From Zhongshania aliphaticivorans (lineage in GTDB: Bacteria; Pseudomonadota; Gammaproteobacteria; Pseudomonadales; Spongiibacteraceae), in NCBI RefSeq assembly GCF_902705875.1, contig NZ_CACSIK010000002.1, positions 304,356-368,355 of the forward strand: 64,000 nucleotides of DNA, in the 5' to 3' direction. Under the pieces are notes generated by a model. It had not been told where the DNA came from, ran no database searches, and saw only the letters and a program-made list of their open reading frames with translations. A program made the translations under genes and the position numbers. Below are positions 37,164 to 44,872 of this stretch, piece by piece. Position 1 is the stretch's first letter; each line of letters opens with the position of its first letter.

Positions 37164-38375
37164 TTACCTCTCTGTTTCGTTTAGCAAATGATTGTCGTCT
37201 TCTGATGAGCGCGCGGTAGGAAATTGGGCGCCGAGCAATCGCTCAAACGCAGAGCCATCTTGGCGAGTTAAATTTGGTACATAACGCGAATAGACCTTGA
37301 ATAGCATCTCGGTGGAGGTATGCCCCATTTGCCGAGCGATCCATTCTGGTGATTCACCAGCAGCCAGCCATAAGGTCGCGGCGGTGTGACGGGTTTGATA
37401 AGGGCGGCGTTTGTTTAATCCGAGGTATCGCAGCAATGGGTACCAGACCCTTCGAGTGATGTTGTTGTGGGAAAGTGGTGTGCCGAGTCGATTGCAAAAG
37501 ACGTAGGCGTATTCGCCAGTGGCGTTACGTTGCGCGAGGAGCGCATCATAAACAGGTTGTGACATTTGGATTTCGCGCTGTGAGCCGTCGTTCTTGGTGT
37601 ATTCCATTTTTCCCATTACCCAGGTTTCTCGAATGAGAATCTCCCTGCGCTCAAAGTCCACGTACTTCCACATTAGCCCGTCAATTTCGCCGGTACGCAT
37701 GCCAGTAAAGAAACGTGTGGTGTAGTAGTTCTTAAAATCTGCTCGAACTGTGGTGAGGATGCGATGCACGTCGTCGAACGAAAACGGCTCGATATGGGAT
37801 TTTTGTATTTTGAGGGCCTTAATGCCGCGGAAAGGTGACGGGTATTCGTAGCGCTCGGCGCCTTCACTTAACACCTGCCGTAAGGGCATCATAATTTTAT
37901 TAATTCGGGCGGGAGATAACCCCGTGCTACCATTTTTACGTGGAGTTTTGGTGAGGTTTGCGCGAAAGGCGAGCAGTTGCGCCTTGGTGATTTGATCTAG
38001 TGGCATGTCACCAAAAGCCGGACAAAGGTACTTGCGCAAAGTTAAGGCGACATTGTCTTTGTGGCTGTCACGCCAGCTAACTTCCGCTTCAGAAAACCAG
38101 GTCGCAGAGAATTCTGCAAAAGTTGGTGTATCCGAATTTAGCTGGTTAATGCGTAGTGAGTGATTCTGAAACTCCGCAACCCGATTTGATTTGGGGAAGT
38201 AGCGCGCGTAGTCGAATGTGTCGAGTGTGATCTCGGCCTCAATACGGTCGAGGATTTGCTTTGCGCGTTTTTGGTTTGACGGTGTGTCAGTGAGCTTTGT
38301 TTGTTCACGACAACGAACATTCTTGTAGCGGAAATCGATATAGATACGGTTTGATCTAACACCTATAGATGCCAT
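37164..38375 (-). CDS. Tyrosine recombinase / phage-type integrase
   Basis: A 403-residue tyrosine integrase. It has an N-terminal DUF3596-like arm-binding region (SNRIYIDFRYKNVRCREQT), a SAM-like core-binding domain (about 84-170) and a catalytic domain with Arg227 in FTGMRTGEIDGL, Arg329 in YQTRHTAATLW, His352 in MGHTSTEM and nucleophile Tyr362 in VYSRY. The first histidine of the usual HxxR box is Tyr326, as in other DUF3596 integrases. GAGGAGG precedes the ATG. It drives site-specific integration of the island; the excisionase-like gene is 15 bases upstream. Confidence 0.94.
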   Translation of the reverse strand: MASIGVRSNRIYIDFRYKNVRCREQTKLTDTPSNQKRAKQILDRIEAEITLDTFDYARYFPKSNRVAEFQNHSLRINQLNSDTPTFAEFSATWFSEAEVSWRDSHKDNVALTLRKYLCPAFGDMPLDQITKAQLLAFRANLTKTPRKNGSTGLSPARINKIMMPLRQVLSEGAERYEYPSPFRGIKALKIQKSHIEPFSFDDVHRILTTVRADFKNYYTTRFFTGMRTGEIDGLMWKYVDFERREILIRETWVMGKMEYTKNDGSQREIQMSQPVYDALLAQRNATGEYAYVFCNRLGTPLSHNNITRRVWYPLLRYLGLNKRRPYQTRHTAATLWLAAGESPEWIARQMGHTSTEMLFKVYSRYVPNLTRQDGSAFERLLGAQFPTARSSEDDNHLLNETER

Positions 38376-38390
38376 GTGATTTTACCTCCT

Positions 38391-38606
38391 CTACTGAAGA
38401 CCAGCGATGAGGGAGTCGAGATGAACTGGCGACGCCATGTCCTTTTCGATCCGCTCCCATATGTAAAGAATCTTTCTGCCGCCGAACGGGCGAATGTAGT
38501 GGATGCCCTCAAGAAGAACTGAATCCTTAAGGCGAGTCCGAATAGTTCGCGCGTCGTATTTAATTTTTCCGGACAATTCTTCCGTAGTTAGATATGTGTT
38601 GCTCAT
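38391..38606 (-). CDS. Excisionase-like HTH protein
   Basis: A 71-residue small basic protein with a winged-helix/MerR-like layout: YLTTEELSGKIKYDARTIRTRL, then GIHYIRPFGGRKILYIWERIE, as in excisionases and AlpA-type directionality factors. It is transcribed just ahead of the integrase and probably bends the attachment site and controls excision. First gene of the minus-strand operon. Confidence 0.78.
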   Translation of the reverse strand: MSNTYLTTEELSGKIKYDARTIRTRLKDSVLLEGIHYIRPFGGRKILYIWERIEKDMASPVHLDSLIAGLQ

Positions 38607-38729
38607 ATTTAAGCCTCTTAAACTTATCTTGTGATGCGTTTATGCATCGTTAGATGGCAGAATACATCAATTGCGATTCAGTGCAAGCAATTTTTGATGG
38701 TTTTGCGTATCATGTGATTAAAATATTGA
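38607..38729. promoter_or_regulatory. Divergent promoter region with operator-like inverted repeats
   Basis: This 123-base gap separates the excisionase-integrase operon (minus) from an HTH regulator (plus). It contains GATGC-6-GCATC (38633-38648) and AATTGC-12-GCAATT (38669-38692). The layout resembles a phage-like switch in which the HTH protein represses the integrase side. Sites are inferred from symmetry only. Confidence 0.4.
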
Positions 38730-38999
38730 GTGAGCGATGCTTTAATGCTGCGGTTTAAGATTAAAGAAATGATTGCGAAGAAGGAGTTTGACGAAAACCG
38801 GCGAATTACAATCGCCGAGGTTGCGGAGGCTGCGGGTATACACCGAATGACCCTTTCGAAGATGATCAATCAGCGGGGCTACAATAGCGGAACCGAGAAT
38901 CTAGATAGATTGTGTGATTTTTTTGCCTGCAGGATTGAAGAGTTGGTTGAGCATGTTCCGACCAGATCAGAAGCTGGGAATGGAAAATCAACGCTTTGA
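38730..38999 (+). CDS. XRE/Cro-CI-type HTH regulator
   Basis: An 89-residue DNA-binding protein with an XRE-type HTH: ITIAEVAEAAGIHRMTLSKMI then SGTENLDRLCDFFACRIEELV. Start GTG 38730 or ATG 38745. It is divergent from the integrase operon and is the likely master repressor of the island. It stands alone; the next gene on this strand begins 600 bases later. Confidence 0.82.
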   Translation: MSDALMLRFKIKEMIAKKEFDENRRITIAEVAEAAGIHRMTLSKMINQRGYNSGTENLDRLCDFFACRIEELVEHVPTRSEAGNGKSTL

Positions 39000-39601
39000 A
39001 TTGCCGCGATATAAACTAAATTTGGCTGATAACAAGTTGCGTTATAAAAATGTCGTTCTATTGGAGTTAATTATTAGATATAGATATTTCTCCTGAACAT
39101 GATAGTTTGTTGGTAATTGTAGCTCGGGGATATTTTCATAGTCCTGTAAGTGTCTGGCTCTAGCGTCACAATAGCCGTCATACGTTTGAATTCTGCGCTA
39201 GACTGGTATCGACCCAAAGGGGGCGTTAATTAAGTAAACTGTCCCCAGAAATCTCGGGTAAATCTGTAAACTGAGCTTTATACTAAAGCAGAAAATGAGA
39301 TTGAACCCATGGCCTAAATTAAAGGCAAGACAGATTAATGCCTTTCCAAATTACTCGAGAATCCCTATTCATTCATCGACCCTCTTCACATTTAAAAAAC
39401 CCTCTACATACTGTACATAAATATAGTTATGATTGGGTGGTAGTGAAAGTGTGCTTCTGTATAGATAGTGAGTTTTGAAGGGTTGGTCGGTTAGTTGTTC
39501 TGCTTATATGCGATAGTAAGCGATATTGTATATAATCATACCGAAGTAAATAGCTCTCTGATTTAATTGAAATAATAACTACTCTATATTCGGCAAGGGA
39601 T
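39000..39601. other. Gap upstream of the defence operon
   Basis: About 600 AT-rich bases with no ORF I can support. A stretch near 39228-39260 (TTAAGTAAACTGTCCCCAG) resembles the ends of decayed transposable elements, but I cannot name one. A TATAAT at 39531-39536, about 65 bases ahead of the first defence gene, is a candidate -10 box; no good -35 is evident. Confidence 0.35.
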
Positions 39602-40771
39602 ATGCTAGAAAAAATACCACCTAGAGAACAAGCTGGTAGAGATGCCATTACTGCTTTTAGTGCACAATTTAAAGCGGCTGGGTATGCAGCGCTGGAAATT
39701 CTTGATGGCGGTGAAGTTTCTGTTGTCTATTGTGATTACCATGATGACTATGTAGTTAAATTGGTTTCAGCCACTGATCAGCAATTTAGATTCTCTCAAG
39801 TCAAGTACAAAGTTAAACGTAACCACCAGTGGAAACCACTGGATCTCTTTGGAACTCCCCTTAGGGGCAAAATAAACTTCGACGCTGTAAAGAATAGTTT
39901 CGGTGTGAAGATGTTAGAACATGTCCGAAATTTTGGTGATCAGTGTGAGGATATCATTCTGGAGACCAATGTCCATTTTCATGACCAGATTGAAACTCTT
40001 TGCGAGCTGATTTCCAAGGGTGATATCAGTTATCGAGAAATGACCCTGTATAAGAACATAAGGCATGCATTTATTGAACATTTTTGTGACGGAGTTTTCG
40101 ATTCTCATGTGACTTGTTTTTGTGTTGAAAAGTTTTTGTCATTACTGCGCTTGCGACCAGCTTGTACATACTTAAATGAAGACGATGGTAACTTCGAGTT
40201 ATTTGCGGGAAAACGGATTTACCAGTACAGCGAAGTTCCATTGAGTGAAAAAGAAAAGGAGGGCATTGCAAAATCTTTGATTGAGTTGGTTCGGTCAAAA
40301 TCGGTCGGTCGTATACATGAGAAGATTACTGTAGATGAATTGAATAAATTGGCCGGCATTAAGCTTGATGATTTATTAAGTATTTTAAGTATTTCTAAAG
40401 CCGCATACAAAACTTTGGCTGCGGGGGGGGATAAAAAAGCTATTAGAAATACTTCTATTCTCCAGCGAGTGCTCGGTGATTGGGGCTGCTCTAATGAAAG
40501 TATAGTTTACTGTTGTGAAGCTAAAAGCAATTGGGATGACTGGCTTAGAGTAAATAGGCATGATCTGTCGCCGCTAGATACCAATTTTTTAATGGATAGG
40601 CTCCAAAGGACTATTGGGGTATTAAAGCGTAGCGCGGCGCCATTTCCTCAACTACAAGTAGAGATTGAAGAAATATTTAACGTGCTGAATCAAGATTATA
40701 AAAATCGAGAAATCACTCGAGAAATATTATTTGGTGGGGTAATGGCCTCTATAGTTAGGTTGGAGTTGTAA
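39602..40771 (+). CDS. DUF4297/Cap4-type nuclease effector of a Lamassu/DdmABC-like system
   Basis: A 389-residue protein whose first 110 residues match the DUF4297 (Cap4) double-strand DNA endonuclease domain: PPREQAGRDAITAFSAQFKAAG, then an acidic YHDDYVV (Asp48/Asp49) and QVK (Gln66-Lys68), the PD-(D/E)xK-like catalytic pattern. The C-terminal 270 residues are helical and unrecognised, as in LmuA/DdmA proteins. It overlaps the next gene by one base. The partner genes are a small middle protein and an SMC-like ATPase, so it is probably a DNA-cutting effector held in check until invading phage or plasmid DNA is sensed. Confidence 0.8.
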   Translation: MLEKIPPREQAGRDAITAFSAQFKAAGYAALEILDGGEVSVVYCDYHDDYVVKLVSATDQQFRFSQVKYKVKRNHQWKPLDLFGTPLRGKINFDAVKNSFGVKMLEHVRNFGDQCEDIILETNVHFHDQIETLCELISKGDISYREMTLYKNIRHAFIEHFCDGVFDSHVTCFCVEKFLSLLRLRPACTYLNEDDGNFELFAGKRIYQYSEVPLSEKEKEGIAKSLIELVRSKSVGRIHEKITVDELNKLAGIKLDDLLSILSISKAAYKTLAAGGDKKAIRNTSILQRVLGDWGCSNESIVYCCEAKSNWDDWLRVNRHDLSPLDTNFLMDRLQRTIGVLKRSAAPFPQLQVEIEEIFNVLNQDYKNREITREILFGGVMASIVRLEL

Positions 40772-41250
40772 TGGACTATGATGAGTTTTTTAGGCAGGCT
40801 GAAGAGCTAAGGCCTAACTTTGATTCTTTGCCTGACGATATGAAGCTGTATAAGCCATTATCCAATGATGCCTTGTTTCATATACCACTATTGGCTATTT
40901 CTATTTTATCTCTCTGCAAAATCAAAGGTAAATTTACTACTCCTGAAGTAGGCCAGGTGATTGGTGAATGTTTTGAAAGAACACTTCCTGGGTTTAAAGG
41001 TTCTGCCCAGTTATTGGGGTGGTCATCAAATCTTCGTGTTCGAACGATTGCTGCGTTGTGCTTCTTGGAGGACTCTGGATTGATTGAGATTAGTGAGGCC
41101 TCTGATAAAAATATAGTTGCAACAAAAAAGGGGCGAAAGTTAGTAGATAGCGTTGTCCTTGAAAATTCAGATCTTTCTTATGTGATTTCAAAATTACAAA
41201 GAAATCACAATCTTCTGAAAAAAGAAAATAATATAGAAATGGGGTTCTGA
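40771..41250 (+). CDS. Small middle component (LmuC/DdmB-like) of the defence operon
   Basis: A 159-residue protein with a winged-helix-like region (LLAISILSLCKIKGKFTTPEVGQVI; RTIAALCFLEDSGLIEISEAS). Its position between a Cap4-type nuclease and an SMC-like ATPase, overlapping both by one base, matches the middle component of ABC-three-component systems and DdmB/LmuC of Lamassu. Sequence similarity alone would not identify it; the call rests on context, size and fold prediction by eye. Confidence 0.68.
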   Translation: MDYDEFFRQAEELRPNFDSLPDDMKLYKPLSNDALFHIPLLAISILSLCKIKGKFTTPEVGQVIGECFERTLPGFKGSAQLLGWSSNLRVRTIAALCFLEDSGLIEISEASDKNIVATKKGRKLVDSVVLENSDLSYVISKLQRNHNLLKKENNIEMGF

Positions 41251-43034
41251 TGGAGTTATTAACTTTGGAAATAACTCCTTCCGGTCCATTTGGGTGGGGT
41301 TCTGGTCAGCTTGAGTTTGGAAAGGGAATAACTCAGCTATATGCCAAGACTGGGTCAGGAAAAACTCCTGTTATTTCGGCTGTTTCATATGCTCTTGGTT
41401 ATCATCATGAATTTAGAAATGATATTGTTGAAAAGTGTCATTCAGCGAGACTTGAAGTTGGTTTGTTAGGCAGTAGATTTCTCTTCGAAAGACTTCTTTC
41501 AGATACATTTAAGATATATGTGTATGAAGAAATGGATGGTGCATATTATCTGAATCAATTATTCGACAATGAAAAGGATTTTTCAGGCTTTTTATTCGAA
41601 AAAATTGGTTATAAAATGCCTGTTTTGAGCACTACTCAGTCGAAGCAGGCGTCGGTCTATATAAATACATTCTTTCCATTATTTGTATTAAATCAGCTGA
41701 GTGGTTATAACGATCTTTATAAGCCGTTAAAAGGTTCCTTTATTAAGGATCAGTCCTCAGAGATGATGAGGATAGCGCTAGGGATAAGTGCTAAGAATCC
41801 ATTCGGTAAAAATAAAATCTTGAAAATCTATCAGACGCGCTCTGAGGCTATTAACGAAAGATTAGTATCGTTGCGAGGTGTTCAGGCCCAGCTTTCAACA
41901 AAGGAAATAGAGCTGGCGAATGTTGATGAATTGATGCAAGAAGAGGAAGATTTAAAGACTCGGATAGAGACTTTGAGAAGCCAGGATAAAGATGAGGATT
42001 TTGGACTGAAGAATTTGAGAGTTGCAATAAATCGCAAAAGTGAGGTTCTTTCCGGGTTGGTTCGAGAGAGTAGAAAGATAAATTCCAGGAAGTTAAGTAA
42101 TGAAAGGATACGTGAAGAGATATCAGGAGAGATTTTTACGCTTTCGCTAAATGAGGAGGCTGCTAGTGCATTTAGGAAGAGTATGGATATCTGTCAAAAT
42201 AATAATTGCGGGATTTTTGCGGAAGAAACTAAAGGTTATGGCAAGGAGTTATTGTATTTAAAGGATCAAATAAAGAACATGGAGTCTACCTATAAGCTTT
42301 TGTCTGAAGAAGGTGAGGATATTTCTTTTGAAATAAGTCGTTTAGAGGTTGATATTAAACGTGATAAAGAATTGTTATCAGACGTGACAGAGAAAAAAGG
42401 CATTGATCAAATTGCAGCTTTGGCAAAAGAGCTTTCTTCCAGGCTTGTTGATATTAATTTGCTTAAGGGTCGAAGAGAAAAATATGATGAAATTTCAGAA
42501 TCAATTATAAAGCTTGAGTCGGAAAGAAATGAGGTTTTGGATAGTATTTCAGACCTTAAGCCTAGTGGTGGTGAGAAAAATATCCTTCTTGAGAAAAGGA
42601 GGCGGCAATTGGAGGGATATATTGATAGGTGGCTTGAAATAATCGGAACAAGAAACACCTATGGTTCAGCATCGGTTGATAAAGACTTTAAATTGCTGAT
42701 TGGTGAGGAAAAACTTTCACAATTTGGTGGCGCGACATTAACTAGAATGGTGTTGGCATTTCATGCCGCATTGATTGAGTTGATTTTAGTTGAAAAACTG
42801 CCGTTTCCCGGTTTTTTAATTCTAGATACTCCTAAGCAGCATGAGTTAGAGAATGAGGACTTTGATAAGTATATTAAAGAATTAAAGGTACTTTCTGCCA
42901 CTTATAAGCATGTGCAGTTTATTTTCTCGGCAACTTCCTATTTGTATGATGGTGACGACAAGGATAAATGCTGGCGCCCGGGTTTTGCTATTGGCGCTGA
43001 TAATATGTACTTGGGTCAAGTTCGCGTGGATTGA
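41250..43034 (+). CDS. SMC/Rad50-like ATPase (LmuB/DdmC-like)
   Basis: A 594-residue ABC/SMC-type ATPase. The N-terminal lobe has a Walker A of the form AKTGSGKT (32-39), with Ala in place of the first Gly. Two long coiled-coil arms (about 195-300 and 330-440) meet around residues 315-320, where CQNNNC sits. The C-terminal lobe has a signature-like LSQFGGATLTRMVLAF and Walker B FLILDTPKQ (Asp526). The DTP form in place of SMC's DE is typical of ABC-three-component ATPases. It should sense foreign DNA structure and release the nuclease. Start overlaps the previous stop. Confidence 0.82.
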   Translation: MELLTLEITPSGPFGWGSGQLEFGKGITQLYAKTGSGKTPVISAVSYALGYHHEFRNDIVEKCHSARLEVGLLGSRFLFERLLSDTFKIYVYEEMDGAYYLNQLFDNEKDFSGFLFEKIGYKMPVLSTTQSKQASVYINTFFPLFVLNQLSGYNDLYKPLKGSFIKDQSSEMMRIALGISAKNPFGKNKILKIYQTRSEAINERLVSLRGVQAQLSTKEIELANVDELMQEEEDLKTRIETLRSQDKDEDFGLKNLRVAINRKSEVLSGLVRESRKINSRKLSNERIREEISGEIFTLSLNEEAASAFRKSMDICQNNNCGIFAEETKGYGKELLYLKDQIKNMESTYKLLSEEGEDISFEISRLEVDIKRDKELLSDVTEKKGIDQIAALAKELSSRLVDINLLKGRREKYDEISESIIKLESERNEVLDSISDLKPSGGEKNILLEKRRRQLEGYIDRWLEIIGTRNTYGSASVDKDFKLLIGEEKLSQFGGATLTRMVLAFHAALIELILVEKLPFPGFLILDTPKQHELENEDFDKYIKELKVLSATYKHVQFIFSATSYLYDGDDKDKCWRPGFAIGADNMYLGQVRVD

Positions 43035-43125
43035 GAGATCGGAGTCAGAGTAAAAATTATTCAGGGCTTCTTTATGTCCGCATATTGGCCGAAAGATGAT
43101 CTATTGTGCCCCAACTTAACCTCGA

Positions 43126-43449
43126 ATGAGGATGGATGCCTTGTATAAATTGTGTAGATTGGAAGCCTCAAATTTAATCGAGGAAACTATACATGACCAC
43201 AAAAATGGGATTGAGGGCTTTTTAGAACGGCTTGACCGGAATAGCGCATTCGATAGCTTACTTGATACTTTTAGAGGGATAGAGGAGTTCATCAATATTC
43301 CAATGTTTGGAATTCAGGATGAACAACTTGAAGGAGAGATAGTTAATCTGCGGCTTGATACCTTAAACCCTGCAATAATGCCCTCAATAGCCAAGAAACT
43401 ATCAGGCGAGCTTGATTCCGGCACAGTCCAAAGATTCTGTAGTCCTTAA
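43126..43449 (+). CDS. Small hypothetical protein after the defence operon
   Basis: A 107-residue ORF (ATG 43126 or 43132) predicted helical, beginning MDALYKLCRLEASNLIEETI and without signal or known motif. No clear ribosome site. It starts 92 bases after the ATPase stop on the same strand, so it could be an accessory gene of the operon or a chance ORF. Coding style is plausible but the support is weak. Confidence 0.4.
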   Translation: MRMDALYKLCRLEASNLIEETIHDHKNGIEGFLERLDRNSAFDSLLDTFRGIEEFINIPMFGIQDEQLEGEIVNLRLDTLNPAIMPSIAKKLSGELDSGTVQRFCSP

Positions 43450-43452
43450 ATT

Positions 43453-43538
43453 TGGTCACCTAGGGCAGCGGTCCAAAATTTGGACTTTTCGTATGCTTGA
43501 AATTCGGCTTGGTCACAAAATGGTCACGTTTTGGTCAC
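43453..43538. repeat. Four TGGTCAC repeats, three spaced 11 bp apart
   Basis: TGGTCAC occurs at 43453, 43510, 43521 and 43532. The last three are exactly 11 bases apart, one DNA turn, so a protein could bind them on one face. They lie 46 bases upstream of the tRNA-Arg promoter and at the right end of the island. They may be integrase arm-type sites or regulator sites. Confidence 0.55.
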
Positions 43539-43583
43539 AGATGGGATTTTGATCGATATTGGCCGGTAATTGGCTGCTGTACA

Positions 43584-43612
43584 TTGAGGAGGGAAACCCC
43601 TTCTGTTATAGT
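43584..43612 (+). promoter_or_regulatory. tRNA-Arg promoter
   Basis: A -35-like TTGAGG (43584-43589), a 17-base spacer and a -10 TATAGT (43607-43612), followed by a GC-rich GTCGCGC discriminator as in stringently controlled stable-RNA promoters. It ends 26 bases before the tRNA. Confidence 0.6.
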
Positions 43613-43638
43613 GTCGCGCTTTGTGAAGTACCCATTTT

Positions 43639-43715
43639 GCGCCCGTAGCTCAGCTGGATAGAGCGCCGCCCTCCGGAGGCGGAGGTCAGAGGTTCGAATC
43701 CTCTCGGGCGCACCA
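43639..43715 (+). tRNA. tRNA-Arg (anticodon CCG), CCA encoded
   Basis: A full cloverleaf: acceptor GCGCCCG pairs with CGGGCGC, the D-arm contains AGCTCAGCTGGATAGAGC, the anticodon stem CCGCC/GGCGG encloses loop CTCCGGA with anticodon CCG, and the T-arm AGAGG-TTCGAAT-CCTCT is canonical. The 3' ACCA is encoded. It reads CGG codons. Confidence 0.97.
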
Positions 43716-44168
43716 GTGATTCCCCTTAAAGTATAATAAAAACAATCAGTTATAATGTTTGTCTTGCGGTGGTGGCATCTCTGAAGTCTTAAAATTGCTC
43801 TCTTGGGACATTTTAATTACTCCGCCTCGCCTCCAATCCACAATGTACCTATATTCGTAGTCGATAAGTCTCAAGGTTTTTAAGCCATAGGTTTGTCGTG
43901 GCCTTATAGAGAAGTCAAACCTTTGAAGTAGTGCTATTTGTGTGAGTCAGGTATATCGAATGTTGTGTCTTAGGTCTGTTCCACGCTTTTAGTTACCCAT
44001 TGACATACAGGCTGCCAAGAAAAATTTGATGACGGAAAGTTTAGGTGCATTCTAATTTGCAGGGTGTGCGCTAGTAGGAGACGTTGGCTCGAAGAATCAG
44101 AAACGGAGAGTAGCGTGGAAAAAATTCAACTATTGATGAGTTCAGTATTGTTAAGTATTTCGAAGTGA
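43716..44168. other. Gap downstream of tRNA-Arg
   Basis: About 450 AT-rich bases. No ORF, tRNA fragment or repeated copy of the tRNA 3' end is visible. A short open frame ending at 44220 reads DEFSIVKYFEVIAVDTADPH and looks protein-like, but it has no start and may be debris of a broken gene continued in another frame at 44169. Confidence 0.35.
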
Positions 44169-44366
44169 TTGCAGTTGATACAGCTGACCCTCATCCGGCA
44201 TTGGTATTGGCCTATTTATAATTGCTGGGAGCGTGATGAAAGGATTAAGCCAAGCGGTGAGCATTTGGCATGGATGGTAATGCCGACCTCAGTGAAAGTG
44301 GCTGAGAGGTTTAACTTGCCCCGCGAGCTTTACAGCATATTGAGCTTTCCTGAAGATTTTTATTAA
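44169..44366 (+). CDS. Short ORF, possibly a gene remnant
   Basis: A 65-residue ORF whose second half (GEHLAWMVMPTSVKVAERFN, then PRELYSILSFPEDFY) looks like genuine protein, while the first half overlaps another protein-like frame. This suggests a frameshifted small gene. No ribosome site or family is recognised. Confidence 0.3.
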   Translation: MQLIQLTLIRHWYWPIYNCWERDERIKPSGEHLAWMVMPTSVKVAERFNLPRELYSILSFPEDFY

Positions 44367-44485
44367 GTGATCTAAGCTGTGGATTTATCATTGTCAGAAT
44401 TGTTGCTCGCAGTTGAATCGGTCATAATGTCATTGGGCTGGATAGGGCCAATAAGTCATTTAATCAATAGGAATATTAACGCGTT

Positions 44486-44656
44486 GTGAGTACAAAAAAG
44501 GAACCACCAGTTGCGCTCGTCAGTACCTGGATTAGCTTGCTTATGTCGAGTGAAGATAATGCTGTCAAAGGTCGTGCCTCTGAAAGACTGTTGAGTACTT
44601 TTGGGGATATGAAAGCTGTGGCTGAGTTTGTTGAAAAACATAAGATCAAAGTCTAA
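44486..44656 (+). CDS. Small hypothetical protein (GTG start)
   Basis: A 56-residue ORF from GTG 44486 beginning STKKEPPVALVSTWISLLMS and ending in a charged AVAEFVEKHKIKV. It has a balanced amphipathic composition and no membrane helix or signal. AGGAATATT is upstream but rather far. I recognise no family; it is kept because the composition looks coding. Confidence 0.35.
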   Translation: MSTKKEPPVALVSTWISLLMSSEDNAVKGRASERLLSTFGDMKAVAEFVEKHKIKV

Positions 44657-44872
44657 AGCCGTGAATCAAATAGCTAACTCAGGATCAATACTTGCGTTCT
44701 GCAGAAGAAGAATATGTCAGATCTTCAGCTGTACATGCAATATTAATTCAAGCCGGTTAAATAGTATTCTGCGCAGTGAGCATCCCATTTGGCAAAAGTG
44801 CAATTATGCATTTAGTGCCGTTGGTGACGTGTTTTTAAAACTTGATGTTAGTCTTTACCATTGTGCGGATTA

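Noticed and set aside
39300..39420. Transposase start (codons after ATG 39296 or 39309)
   Set aside because: Short protein-like phrases occur, but stops follow at once and I could not assign a family.
43639..43715. tRNA-Arg as the attachment site of the left-hand integrase
   Set aside because: Integrases of this kind usually insert at a tRNA 3' end, but the island lies on the 5' side of this tRNA, the integrase is 5 kb away, and I found no second copy of the tRNA 3' sequence.
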